Shown one piece after another: positions 1 to 8,710 of a stretch of DNA of 64,000 nt. This DNA is from Streptomyces sp. B21-083 (GTDB lineage Bacteria; Actinomycetota; Actinomycetes; Streptomycetales; Streptomycetaceae). The stretch is from NCBI RefSeq assembly GCF_036898825.1, contig NZ_JARUND010000001.1:4526001-4590000 (forward strand), written 5' to 3'. Both the position numbers and the translations under genes were made by a program. The first letter of the stretch is position 1, and every line of letters starts with the position of its first letter. The notes beneath the pieces were generated by a model. The model had not been told where the DNA came from. It did no database searches and saw only the letters and a program-made list of their open reading frames with translations.

Positions 1-729
1 CCGCAACGAGATGGCCTCCGGAGTGGGCGGCGTCGGCTTCCTCCGCGAACACCAGGCAGTGGCACCAGTCGCGTGGAGCTGGTGGATGCTGATTTCGGAC
101 TCCGCCCGCGTGGTGGCGGAGGCGGCCAAGAACGGCAACGGGTTCGTCGTCGCACCGGTGATGCGGAACCTGATGACGCACGCTGTGGCGATGGCCTGGC
201 TCATCGACGGCGGCGGCGCCGCGGTGCAGGCCGTCGACGCCTACAGCGACGACCAGCTCCTCAAGCTGATCACCAACGCGAAGCGGGCTGGGTGGGATGT
301 CGAGGGAGACGAGGTCGAGGCAAAGGTCCGTGCCGCTGTCGACGAACGCACCGCCTACCCGGACCTTGAGGTCGTCCGGCTGACGAACGAGATCCGGAAC
401 ACTGCCGACCTGATGGCGGCGTTCGGGGAGCAGGAAGGCTATCTGCCCTACCGGCACCTCAGTTCCTACTCCCACACCACACGAGAGACGGCGCAGCTGT
501 ACTCCATCCCACCCGGGCTGGCGGCTGGGAACTGCGCAACAAGCCCAGGGAGAGCGGCCTGAACGACGTCATTTGGACGGCCGTGTGTCTGATCCAGGCC
601 GGCCGGATACTCGACTCCATCCTCAGCGAGCAGTTGCTGGCCGAGGAGCTTGACCAAGCCACCGCGCACCTCGGTGTCTCTGCGGACATCATCCCCCGGC
701 GTCGCCTTCGCCGGGGCGCCGCCAACTGA
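1..729 (+). pseudogene. Frameshifted gene, DUF5677-like, 5' end outside window possible
   Basis: The reading frame is open from the left edge; the first in-window ATG is at 11 and the frame runs to a stop at 562. Around 520-545 the coding signal moves to another frame, which continues (LRNKPRESGLND...) to a TGA at 727-729. Joined, the product is about 240 residues, mostly helical, and resembles the DUF5677 type of soluble protein seen in accessory regions; that family call is weak. A single-base loss or gain near the GWEL/AGN junction explains the break. It could be a true pseudogene or a base error in the assembly. The start cannot be fixed because no stop separates it from the window edge. 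Confidence 0.5.
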
Positions 730-911
730 CCTGGGCAACGCCCAGCTTCGGCGAGTAGGAGCCGATCCCGTCGCCACGGCGGGATAGCCCCATATCGGGC
801 ACGCCATCGACGCCGTCTCACCAGCAGATCCTCCAGGTCGCAGTCGCAACCCGGCCCAGCGGCCGCAGCAGCCGCATCGCCCTGTCCGGCTGGAGCTTTG
901 GACTCAGGACA

Positions 912-2693
912 CTAGCGCGTGCGGGTGCCGAGGACCTTCCCGAGCGTGATGGCCACGTCGAAGTCCCGATCCCATGTGAGTGCGACGAGGTCGTCGAACT
1001 CCGCCTCAGGGCGGAGCAGATTGAGGACGTCGGCTTCGAATACTGAGCCCGGTTCTGCGAGGGCGAGCGCCTCGTCGTGGAAGCAGCGGTACGTGTTGCG
1101 TGACCGGAACATGACCGAGTACCCACCGTCTACGAGCTCTCCCACGGAGACATCCCATTTCGCTTCAAGCGCCTGCAGTGTGCCGGCGACGCGGTCGGCG
1201 TTGAGTGGCTCGGTCAACAGATCCGCTCCCACCGCTTCTCGGGCCGAATCCAACGGAAGCGTCTTGTCCCAGAGCACCGAGAGGTGGCGCTCGAAGCCGA
1301 TGTCCTCGCGAACTGCTTTGTCGAACTCCAGGTAGTCGGTGTCCAGACTCGTACGCATCCAGCGGGCGATCCAGAGGATCGGGGCGTCGATCAGATTCGC
1401 CTGCAACGAGCGATTGCCTTCACCGTAGACAGATTCACGGATGCTCGTCAGCAGCTCTTCGCAGTGGTAGTCCTTGCAGAACCGGAACAAGTGAGCCGAC
1501 CGCCGTGGCAGACCGCCCCAGAGCGAAGACCGAGGGAGGGGGAAATCAGCCAGAATCGTCTCCAGCTCGCGTTGGAGTCCGGGCTTGGCGGCCGACACCA
1601 CGCGAGCGTCGTCGTTCTCGTCCCACCGCCCGGCGCCCTCATAGTCGAACTTCGCCTTGCACGAGGCATAAACAACGGCTTGAGCACACGTATTGAACAG
1701 CTCCGTGCTCACCCGGTACGCAACCTCGCAGTGATAGTTGAGGTTGAATCGGTCGAGCTCTCCGTCGGCGACCCGCTCGAAGACATGCTTCGCCGACAGC
1801 ACGTCTCTCGCGGCACGGCCGAGGATCCGCTCGACCTCGCCGGACGACCTGTCGGCGGACACTTCGGTGGGGCGCAGATCATCGGAGATCTCCTCGATTG
1901 CCGAGTCCAGCCGCTGAAGGGTTACCCGAAGCATGCCGCGTACGGTGTCGATGCGGAGCCGCTGCGCCTCGTCTTGGAGCAGCATCTGTTCAATGATCAA
2001 GTCGAGGTCTGCCAGGAAGGGGTAGCGGTCGCGCACAAGCGCGTGTCGTCGCCCTCGGGAGTTCTGCTTCGTGAACATCTCGGTTATGACGAGGCCGAGC
2101 GCAAAGATGTCCGCCGGCTTGCCGATACCGAGGGCGTTGTTCCTCACCATCTGCTCGGGAGCGAGGTAGTTCCGGTTCACTAAGAGGTCCCCGCGATTCG
2201 TGAGCGAGGAGTCCTTGAAATGCGCGATGCCGAAGTCGGCCAGGACGAGCCGACGCGCATCAGGGGCGACGAGGACATTCTCAGGTTTGATGTCGCGATG
2301 CACTATGCCGTCGCCGTGCACGTACGCAAGCGCATCGCAGAGCTGGCGCGCGTAGTCGAGAAGCACATCAGCATCGGTTTCGTCGTTGATCACGTTTCGC
2401 AGCGTCATCGGGTAGAAGTCCATGACGTAGTAAAAGAATTTCGCGTCCTCTGAGCGCGCGTGGATACTCACGACGTTCGGGTGGCTCGATGTCTGCCCGT
2501 ACTCGATCTCCTGCTTGAAACGCTTGTTGCGAGCGGAGTCCGCGTCGCGGTCCTTCTCAATCCGTTTGACTGCGAACACCTGACCGTCGGGCTTACGGCG
2601 GGTCTTCCACACCACGGCTGATCCGCCCTCTCCCAGAGCTGAATCGCGCTCGTAAGTGACTCCGTCGATGATGAACGGTTCGCGCTTCGGCAT
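912..2693 (-). CDS. Ser/Thr protein kinase, cytoplasmic, with unassigned C-terminal region
   Basis: 593 aa. The first ~280 residues are a Hanks-type kinase with every catalytic element present: Gly-rich loop GEGGSA (21-26), Lys43 in AVKRI, HRDIKPEN (132-139; catalytic Asp134), DFG (153-155) and APE (178-180). The remaining ~300 residues match nothing I recognise. There is no membrane segment, PASTA repeat or other extracellular sensor, so it is not a PknB-type cell-wall kinase. A soluble kinase with a private C-terminal domain inside a mobile-element-rich region could act in stress or phage conflict, but that is inference. The ATG at 2693 is taken because it opens just upstream of the kinase fold. 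No co-directional partner gene abuts it; an IS630 fragment lies directly upstream. Confidence 0.85.
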   Translation of the reverse strand: MPKREPFIIDGVTYERDSALGEGGSAVVWKTRRKPDGQVFAVKRIEKDRDADSARNKRFKQEIEYGQTSSHPNVVSIHARSEDAKFFYYVMDFYPMTLRNVINDETDADVLLDYARQLCDALAYVHGDGIVHRDIKPENVLVAPDARRLVLADFGIAHFKDSSLTNRGDLLVNRNYLAPEQMVRNNALGIGKPADIFALGLVITEMFTKQNSRGRRHALVRDRYPFLADLDLIIEQMLLQDEAQRLRIDTVRGMLRVTLQRLDSAIEEISDDLRPTEVSADRSSGEVERILGRAARDVLSAKHVFERVADGELDRFNLNYHCEVAYRVSTELFNTCAQAVVYASCKAKFDYEGAGRWDENDDARVVSAAKPGLQRELETILADFPLPRSSLWGGLPRRSAHLFRFCKDYHCEELLTSIRESVYGEGNRSLQANLIDAPILWIARWMRTSLDTDYLEFDKAVREDIGFERHLSVLWDKTLPLDSAREAVGADLLTEPLNADRVAGTLQALEAKWDVSVGELVDGGYSVMFRSRNTYRCFHDEALALAEPGSVFEADVLNLLRPEAEFDDLVALTWDRDFDVAITLGKVLGTRTR

Positions 2694-2729
2694 GAACCCA
2701 CCCTACTGACCTCCTCGGGGCGGTGACGT

Positions 2730-3145
2730 CGGCCAATTGCCGACAGGACCAGACCGCTCTCCGGCGGGGCGAGGTAGATGCCCGCCACGTCGCGGACCTT
2801 CGTCACGAACTGCGGTCGGTCGACAGCTTCCAGGTCTCCACGATGTGCGGCTTGAGGCCGAACGGCCGCCAGATCCGCGAGACGGCCGACTGCGACATGC
2901 CCTCCGCCTCGGCCGTCGGACGTGTCGATCAGTGCGAATCACCCGTCAGTGGCGCCTGGCCGAGCGTTCTGGCGACTGGGGCTTCGACCTGCTCCTCGGT
3001 GTTCCTTCGCGGTGGCCCCGAACGCGGTCGGTCCGCCAGGCTCTCCAGCCGGTTCGCGGCGAACCGGGACCGCCACTTGCGTACCTCCTCTCGCGAGACA
3101 CCCAGATCGTCAGCTATCTGACTGGCTCTCGATGCGAGTGACCTG
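2730..3145 (-). pseudogene. IS630-family transposase remnant
   Basis: Read on the minus strand, pieces in different frames give an IS630 N-terminus. One piece carries the first helix-turn-helix (DDLGVSREEVRKWRSRF, 3120-3050 region). The other carries the linker region MSQSAVSRIWRPFGLKPH followed by VTKVRDVAGIYLAPPE, ending where the first catalytic Asp should begin (SAIG instead of the usual C-V-D-E). Both the true start and the DDE domain are missing and there are at least two internal frame changes, so it is inactive. Its 5' end overlaps the 3' end of the ATPase gene, which suggests that recombination through this element shaped the end of that gene. Confidence 0.75.
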
Positions 3146-5047
3146 ATCAGGGCCGGGGTGATCCACGCCGGGCACCATGGGGTTCTCGTAGTCGAACTCC
3201 ACCTTGCCGAAGGAGTCGCTGGTGATGGGCGGGGGGTCATTGTCGGCGATGATCAGTTGCAAGCGTTCGCCATATGCGTCAGCCAGCGTCCTGAAGCGGC
3301 TGTAGATCTCGGCCGCGCGTTGCCGGTCGGAGGCGTTGTTACCGAAGGCCTTGCGCGGTGAATCGATCACGAGGAGCGATGGAACGAGGACGTCGGAGTG
3401 GTCGAGTCCGAAGGCAAGGAGCGTGAGGCTGTAGGCGAGGTTGACGGAGGTGGCAATGCCCCCGCCGGAGGCCTGGAGGGTCTCGAAGGGCCGTCCGTTG
3501 ACCACCGGCAGGTAGGTGTCGCGGTCGATGACGGCCGTGTCGACCCAGGGCAGGTTCCAGCTGGTGAGCAGTCGGCTGAACTCAGTGCTGAGGTCACCGA
3601 GCAAAGTCTGGCTGGCCTTGAGCTGCTCGGACTTCTCCTTGATGTCCTTGTTGATCTGCCGTCGGTCGGCCTTAAGCGAGCGGATGTCCGCGTCGATGGT
3701 GCGCACCCGTGCCCAGGATTCGCGCAGTTGGGTGATGGCATCAATGCTGGCCTTGAGCGAGGCGACGCGGGAGCTGGCCTCGGCGATGGCATCGAAGCGC
3801 GGGGCGACCGCATCACGGGTCTGGGCGTCGAGCTCCCGGCGCAGGCTGGTGACGGCGAAGCTGAGTTGCTGTGACCGCTCCTGGACGGTCTGCAGGTGCG
3901 CCTCGTCCGACTGCTGGATGCGCTGTGCGTCCTCAAGCTGCTGCTGCAGGGCCGTGCGTGTCTCTTCGATAGCAGCCGGGTCGATGTCGGCCTCGACTGG
4001 ATCGGGTTGGAGACAGACGAGGCAGTGACCATCCTCGACGGCCCGGGCGGCCAGCGACTGCATGCACCGCGGGCAGACGACGAACTCGAAGGGAGAGAGC
4101 TGGTCGATGGCCGTGACCGACCGTGCGAGACGGGAGAGGTCGAGCTGTACCTGATCGACGACGGCATGCCGCGCCTCCACGAGGTCGGCGGCCGCGGACA
4201 CTTCTTCTTCGATCCGCCGAGCGGCGCGGACGGCGTTCTGCAGCTCGTCACGCAACGCGGTGTCGGCGGCGGTCTGTTCCTCAAGTTCGGTCCGGAGGCT
4301 GGCCAGGGCGGACGATGCCCGCTCCAGGGTGTCGCGCAGCTGAGTGAGTTCGGCCCGCAGTTCGTCGTCGCTGCGGGGGTCGGAGGCTGCCAGGAAGGAG
4401 CTGACGTTGTCGTGCTCGGCGGTTCTGGCCTTCAGTGTGTCCAAGAGTTGGTTCCTGGTGCGCTTGAGCTCCATGAGCGCACTGTCGGTGAGCCCGAACA
4501 TCAGGCGGAAGAGCTCTCTGCGCTTGGTCTCAAACCAGCTGTCCAGGTGACCGACGACCTGGCGGTCGATCTCGCGTGCCTGGAGGTAGACGTAGGCATA
4601 CAGGTCGGCGAAGGTGAGGTTCTGCGGCCGCGCTGCTCCTTCTCGCCGTGCGGCGATCTGTTCGCGCGGGAAGCCGAGCGCGTCCAGGAGATGGTCGGAT
4701 AGCGTGGTGACGCCTTCCGAGGCTCGCAGAGGCAGAGTGCGTTCTAGAGCGAGGGAGTGTGGATCGAGGAGATCCACGGTGTCGGCGGTATCTCCCTCAA
4801 TGGTCCGCCTGAGGACGACACGTTCGTCGCCGGCCACGACCTCGGCCTGGACCGACAGGACGTGGTCGCGGACCGCCGGGGTGAGCATGGCGCTGCCGCC
4901 GAGGGCGTGCTTGAAGAGCATTAGCAGACTGGACTTGCCAGTGCCGATGGGGCCGGTGATCACGGTGGCCGGACGGTCGAAGCGGTAGGTCTGTTCCGCC
5001 TCGGCGGTCGTGACGGTCAAAGCGACGATGCGCAGGTGGACGGCCAT
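3110..5047 (-). CDS. SMC/Rad50-like ATPase with zinc hook, ABC-three-component type
   Basis: 645 aa. The N-terminal half-ATPase carries Walker A GPIGTGKSS (32-40). Two coiled-coil stretches (about 195-310 and 355-490) flank a zinc-hook-like CPRC...CLVC (Cys325, 328, 342, 345). The C-terminal half has an ASGGG signature (526-530) and Walker B LLVIDSP (558-564). This matches the ABC ATPase of ABC-three-component conflict systems more than housekeeping SbcC, because it is short and follows a winged-helix 'middle component'. The ATG at 5047 sits one base after the stop of that partner, indicating coupled translation. The last ~15 residues run into IS630 sequence, so the natural C-terminus may be altered. 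The third (effector) component is not visible. Confidence 0.75.
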   Translation of the reverse strand: MAVHLRIVALTVTTAEAEQTYRFDRPATVITGPIGTGKSSLLMLFKHALGGSAMLTPAVRDHVLSVQAEVVAGDERVVLRRTIEGDTADTVDLLDPHSLALERTLPLRASEGVTTLSDHLLDALGFPREQIAARREGAARPQNLTFADLYAYVYLQAREIDRQVVGHLDSWFETKRRELFRLMFGLTDSALMELKRTRNQLLDTLKARTAEHDNVSSFLAASDPRSDDELRAELTQLRDTLERASSALASLRTELEEQTAADTALRDELQNAVRAARRIEEEVSAAADLVEARHAVVDQVQLDLSRLARSVTAIDQLSPFEFVVCPRCMQSLAARAVEDGHCLVCLQPDPVEADIDPAAIEETRTALQQQLEDAQRIQQSDEAHLQTVQERSQQLSFAVTSLRRELDAQTRDAVAPRFDAIAEASSRVASLKASIDAITQLRESWARVRTIDADIRSLKADRRQINKDIKEKSEQLKASQTLLGDLSTEFSRLLTSWNLPWVDTAVIDRDTYLPVVNGRPFETLQASGGGIATSVNLAYSLTLLAFGLDHSDVLVPSLLVIDSPRKAFGNNASDRQRAAEIYSRFRTLADAYGERLQLIIADNDPPPITSDSFGKVEFDYENPMVPGVDHPGPDQVTRIESQSDS

Positions 5048-5048
5048 G

Positions 5049-5339
5049 TCAGATCTCCGTCCGCCAGGGCCGGTCAACGGCGTCGGGCAAACGGTCGTAG
5101 ATGAGGTTCTTCAAGGCCGACCCTGACTTGTTGAAATGCCTCTTGAGCAGCTTGATGCGGCTGGCGACAACGGCCCATTCCGGCGTTGCGGCAAGAGAGG
5201 CTGCGGCGGCGGCGCCCTGCGGCGTGGCGCGGAATTCGGCTCTGGCGCTGTTGCCGTAGACGATCAGGCCGCGGGCGGCGAGTGAGCCGAGGACGCTGTA
5301 GTAGCGCTGGTCCCAGGGCCAGTACTTGTAGCGGGTCAA
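5049..5339 (-). pseudogene. ABC-three-component middle component, N-terminally truncated
   Basis: About 96 codons of a winged-helix protein remain, from RYKYWPWDQRYYSVLGSLAA to the natural C-terminus. The closing motif (GSALKNLIYDRLPD) is the helix typical of middle components that dock on the partner ATPase. The gene ends one base before the ATPase start, so the two formed an operon. The N-terminus is missing: at about 5340 the sequence turns into the 3' end of an IS256-type transposase on the opposite strand. Any open frame extending further upstream on this strand is transposon sequence and not part of the protein. Confidence 0.65.
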
Positions 5340-5467
5340 CCGGCAAGGGCCAGGCCCGCTGGACCATGCGCTGGAAGACCGCACTCAACGCCTTCGACAT
5401 CACCTTCGACAGCCGGCTCTCCGCAGCACGTCAGTAACCCCAAAAACCCCAGTTACACCGCTCGTTT
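5336..5467 (+). pseudogene. IS256-family transposase 3' remnant
   Basis: The frame ending at TAA 5435-5437 reads GKGQARWTMRWKTALNAFDI and then the last residues, which is the C-terminus of actinobacterial IS256 (mutator-type) transposases. The short right end follows the stop and continues on the far side of the ISL3 element (7105-7113, GACAGACCC, which reads GGGTCTGTC inward as expected for the terminal repeat). Only about 140 bp of the original element survive, so the left part was deleted together with the 5' end of the middle-component gene. Confidence 0.65.
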
Positions 5468-7096
5468 GGCCCTGTCTCGCTTTCGGTGGTGACGGAGCGT
5501 TGTGATGGGTCGTTGACATTCATGTGAAGGATGTCAACGAGCTTGTGCAGACGGTCTTTTCGGGCCTGTCCCCGCTGGTCATCGAGGATGTAGTCGACGA
5601 AGGTGAGCGGATCGTGGTGCGGGCACGAACTCCGCAGGACACTGCAGTCTGCCCGGTGTGCGGGACCCCGTCGGAACGCGTGCACGGCTATCACTGGCGG
5701 ACAGTCGCGGACGTGCCGGTCGATGAACGACGGGTGGTGGTCTGTGTGCGGGTGCGGCGTCTGGTGTGCCCCACCCGCGGCTGTCGCCACACCTTCCGCG
5801 AACAGGTACCCGGTGTCCTGGACCGCTACCAGCGGCGCACGACCCGCCTGACCAGGCAAGTCAAGGCCGTGGTCAAGGAGTTAGCGGGCCGGGCCGGGGC
5901 ACGTCTGCTCGCGATATTGGCGGTGAGCCTGTCTCGTCACACGGCCCTGCGCGTCCTGCTGCGGATCCCGTTGCCTGCCGGGCGGGTGCCCCGTGTGATC
6001 GGCGTCGACGACTTCGCACTGCGCCGCCGGCACCGCTACGCCACCGTGATCATCGACGCCGAGACTCATGAGCGGATCGACGTGCTGCCCGGCCGCACGG
6101 CCGACACTCTGGAAGCGTGGCTGCGCGAGCATCCGGGCATCGAGATCGTATGCCGTGACGGCTCGGCCACCTACGCCGAGGCCATCCGCCGCGCCCTGCC
6201 CCACGCGGTCCAGGTCGCGGACCGGTGGCATATTTGGCACAACCTGTGCGAAGCAGCCCTCAGCGAGGTCAAGGCGCACAGCACCTGTTGGGCCACCGTG
6301 CTGGACGCACCCATCTACGACGGACCCCGCGCCCGCACCACCCTGGAACGCTGGAACCAGGTCCACGGCCTGCTCGACCAGGGCGTCGGCCTGCTCGAAT
6401 GCGCCCGCCGTCTCCAACTGGCCCTGAACACCGTCAAACGCTACGCCCGAGCCGACCGGCCTGAACGCATGCTCCGCGTCCCCAAATACCGCGCCGGCCT
6501 CGTCGACCCCTACCGCGAACACCTGCGCAAACGACGGGCCGAGGACCCCGGCGTCCCGGTCAAGCACCTCTTCGAAGAGATCAAAGCCCTCGGCTTCACG
6601 GGCTGCCTGAACCTCCTGCACAAGTACATCAACCAGGGCCGCGCGGACGCCGACCGCAGCCATATCTCCCCGCGCAGGCTCGCCCGGATGCTGCTGACCA
6701 GGCCCGACAACCTCAAAGCCGATCAACACCAGCTCCTCGCCAAGCTCACCAACGCCTGCCCCGAGATGACACAACTGGCAACCGGCATCAGGGACTTCGC
6801 CCCGCTCCTTACGCCCCACGCCGACAACGCCGACGCGCTCACGGGCTGGATCGACCAAGTCCGAACAGCGGATCTACCCCATCTGCACTCCTTCACCCGC
6901 GGCCTGGAGCGAGACCTCGACGCCGTGACCGCCGGGTTCACACTTCCGTACAGCAACGGCCCCACCGAAGGCGTCAACACCAAGACCAAACGGATCGCAC
7001 GACAGATGCACGGACGAGCAGGCTTCACCCTCCTCCGCCACCGCATCCTCCTCGGATAGCAGCACGCTCCGTCACCACCGAAAGAGAGACAGGGCC
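5468..7096 (+). mobile_element. Intact ISL3-family insertion sequence, 1,629 bp
   Basis: The element is bounded by 33-bp terminal inverted repeats at 5468-5500 and 7064-7096. They begin GGCCCTGTCTC and differ at only one position (G versus T at base 12). It holds one transposase gene and is flanked by a perfect 8-bp duplication. An undamaged frame, near-perfect ends and an exact duplication indicate a recent insertion that may still be mobile. It landed inside an older IS256-type remnant. Confidence 0.93.
5524..7059 (+). CDS. ISL3-family transposase
   Basis: 511 aa, full length for the family. The N-terminus has a zinc-binding region (CPVCGT, then CPTRGCRHTF), followed by a helix-turn-helix and the DDE core with its first Asp in VIGVDDFALRR. 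Further core motifs are CRDGSATYAEAI and VADRWHIWHNL. The C-terminus has the SNGPTEGVNTKTK signature characteristic of ISL3 proteins. It starts 24 bp inside the left inverted repeat and ends just before the right one. One Leu is encoded by TTA (5881-5883), the rare codon read by bldA tRNA in Streptomyces, so expression could be confined to late growth (inference). Confidence 0.95.
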   Translation: MKDVNELVQTVFSGLSPLVIEDVVDEGERIVVRARTPQDTAVCPVCGTPSERVHGYHWRTVADVPVDERRVVVCVRVRRLVCPTRGCRHTFREQVPGVLDRYQRRTTRLTRQVKAVVKELAGRAGARLLAILAVSLSRHTALRVLLRIPLPAGRVPRVIGVDDFALRRRHRYATVIIDAETHERIDVLPGRTADTLEAWLREHPGIEIVCRDGSATYAEAIRRALPHAVQVADRWHIWHNLCEAALSEVKAHSTCWATVLDAPIYDGPRARTTLERWNQVHGLLDQGVGLLECARRLQLALNTVKRYARADRPERMLRVPKYRAGLVDPYREHLRKRRAEDPGVPVKHLFEEIKALGFTGCLNLLHKYINQGRADADRSHISPRRLARMLLTRPDNLKADQHQLLAKLTNACPEMTQLATGIRDFAPLLTPHADNADALTGWIDQVRTADLPHLHSFTRGLERDLDAVTAGFTLPYSNGPTEGVNTKTKRIARQMHGRAGFTLLRHRILLG

Positions 7097-7171
7097 GCTC
7101 GTTTGACAGACCCGCCGACGGAGCAGGCCACTGACGTCAGCAGCATCGGCGACGGTCATTAGGCTCCGCTC

Positions 7172-7696
7172 ATGACCAGCAACCCCGGATTCACCTGCTC
7201 GTGCTGCGGCAGCCACCACGCCAAAGCGCCGATGAGTTACGCGGCGAAGGCCCCCTACGTCTGGGAACCGAGTTTCGCCGATTCTGCGGACTGCCTGCTC
7301 TCGTCGGATCAGTGTGTGATCCAGGCACAGCACTACTTCGTCAAGGGTCTGGTCGAGATACCGGTCATCGGCAGCGACGAGGTGTTCTCCTGGGCTGCAT
7401 GGGTCTCCCTCAGCCGAGACAACTTCGCCCGGGCCGCGGACCTTTGGGACACCCAGGGACGTGAAACCGAGGAGCCGTATTTCGGGTGGCTGTCCACCGA
7501 CCTCTTCCTCTACTCGCCCAGCACCATCAACTTGAAGACCCACGTCCACACCCGCCCCATCGGACAGCGTCCCTTCATCGAGCTGGAGCCGACCGACCAC
7601 CCTCTCGCAGTCGAACAGCGGACCGGCATCACCATGGAGCGCGTCCGTGAAATCGCCGAAGCCGTTCTCCACCCCAACGACAGCGAATCCAAGTGA
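7172..7696 (+). CDS. DUF2199 domain protein
   Basis: 174 aa. It opens with a CSCCGSHH zinc-like motif, then the FVKGLVEIPV segment and an acidic, Trp-rich middle typical of DUF2199 proteins, small soluble proteins of unknown role. The stop is followed 33 bp later by the ATG of the DUF6228 gene, with a very similar leader (CCGCTCATGACCA precedes both starts), so the two genes may be co-transcribed or share a duplicated leader. The gene seems intact although it sits between two mobile elements. Confidence 0.8.
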   Translation: MTSNPGFTCSCCGSHHAKAPMSYAAKAPYVWEPSFADSADCLLSSDQCVIQAQHYFVKGLVEIPVIGSDEVFSWAAWVSLSRDNFARAADLWDTQGRETEEPYFGWLSTDLFLYSPSTINLKTHVHTRPIGQRPFIELEPTDHPLAVEQRTGITMERVREIAEAVLHPNDSESK

Positions 7697-7729
7697 CGTC
7701 GAACGTGCTATTGACCTAGCGTTCCGCTC

Positions 7730-7885
7730 ATGACCACCCCAGGCATCGGCACTGACGATGAGGCCAGCGTGACGATCCGCTGCCAGGACAACTCGTCTGT
7801 CGGTGTGAGGTTCTGCGATCGGTTCAGCTTCGACGAAGACTCTGTGCACTACGCCGTCGAACTACACGCTCCAGGCTTGGCCGCC
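7730..7885 (+). pseudogene. DUF6228 family gene, 5' part, interrupted by IS21 element
   Basis: The first 52 codons (MTTPGIGTDDEASVTIRCQD... to HAPGLAA) end exactly at the left edge of the IS21 element. The frame resumes at 12789 (QVNEVVAWIWDRDL...) after one copy of the 5-bp duplication is removed, giving an uninterrupted join AA-QVNEVV. The whole gene would be about 155 codons, the usual size of DUF6228 proteins, which are small Streptomyces proteins of unknown function. Any frame running past 7885 on this strand is antisense to istB. Confidence 0.8.
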
Positions 7886-7939
7886 TGTCGGCGTACGGCC
7901 TTAGCTCCCCAGTTGCGTACAGACGAACGTCCCCAGGTG

Positions 7940-8710
7940 TCAGGCCACTTCGGTCTCTCGCTCGAGGGCCTTGAGGCGGTTCTTCAGCCGGTAGCTGTTG
8001 CCGTTGATGGGGACTACTTCGCAGTGGTGGAGGAGGCGGTCGAGGATCGCGGTGGCGAGGACTTCGTCGCCGAAGACCTGGCCCCATTCGCTGAAGGTCT
8101 TGTTCGAGGTGAGGATGATCGAGCCCCTCTCGTAGCGTTTCGAGATCACCTGGAAGACCAGGTTCGCCTCGGCTCGCTCCAGGGGCTGGTAGCCGACTTC
8201 ATCGACCACCAGGACACTCGGCCGCAGGTAGGAGCCGAGTTTCCTGGTCAACCTGCCGGCGGCCTCGGCGGTCCTGAGGTTGCGGACCATGTCGTCGAGG
8301 CTGGTGAAGTAGATCGAGTAGCCGGCCCGGCAGGCCGCGACCGCCAGCGCGACGGCGATGTGGGTCTTGCCGACTCCCGGCGGCCCGAGCAGGGCCACGT
8401 TCGCCTTCGCCTCGACGAACGACAGAGTCGCGAGGTCCTTGATCTTGCGCGGGTCGAGTTCGGGCTGGAAGGAGAAGTCGTATTCGTCGAGCGTCTTGTG
8501 GTGCGGCAGCTTCGAGGTCCTCAGGCCGCTGCGGAAGCGCCGGTCGTCGCGGACGGCGAGTTCCTCGGAAAGCACCAGGTCGAGGAAGTCGAGATAGCCC
8601 ATCTTCGCCTCATCTGCCCGCCGGGTGTACTCGTTGACGGCTTCGGCCAGGTGGGGCAGGCCGAGCTTGGCGGCCGTGGTGCGGATGCGGTTGCCGGTCA
8701 GCTCGCTCAA
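7940..8710 (-). CDS. istB: IS21 helper ATPase IstB
   Basis: 256 aa, full length. It is an AAA+ DnaC-like ATPase with Walker A GPPGVGKTH, Walker B VLVVDEVGYQ, sensor-like IILTSNK and a C-terminal basic tail. IstB assembles with IstA on DNA and directs target selection. The start is a TTG whose last two bases overlap the istA stop (TTGA arrangement), so translation is coupled to istA; no better ATG/GTG lies nearby. No damage is visible. Confidence 0.93.
   Translation of the reverse strand: MSELTGNRIRTTAAKLGLPHLAEAVNEYTRRADEAKMGYLDFLDLVLSEELAVRDDRRFRSGLRTSKLPHHKTLDEYDFSFQPELDPRKIKDLATLSFVEAKANVALLGPPGVGKTHIAVALAVAACRAGYSIYFTSLDDMVRNLRTAEAAGRLTRKLGSYLRPSVLVVDEVGYQPLERAEANLVFQVISKRYERGSIILTSNKTFSEWGQVFGDEVLATAILDRLLHHCEVVPINGNSYRLKNRLKALERETEVA

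Larger units (their letters stand above)
5460..7104. repeat. 8-bp target site duplication GCTCGTTT flanking ISL3 element
   Basis: GCTCGTTT occurs at 5460-5467 immediately left of the element and again at 7097-7104 immediately right. Eight bases is the usual duplication length for ISL3-family insertions. Removing the element and one copy restores a continuous IS256-type right end. Confidence 0.92.

Noticed and set aside
5340..5384. Extension of the winged-helix middle component to an upstream ATG
   Set aside because: These codons are antisense to the IS256 transposase tail and not part of the original protein.
5881..6858. A 325-codon minus-strand frame inside the ISL3 transposase
   Set aside because: Antisense to an intact transposase; no independent evidence.
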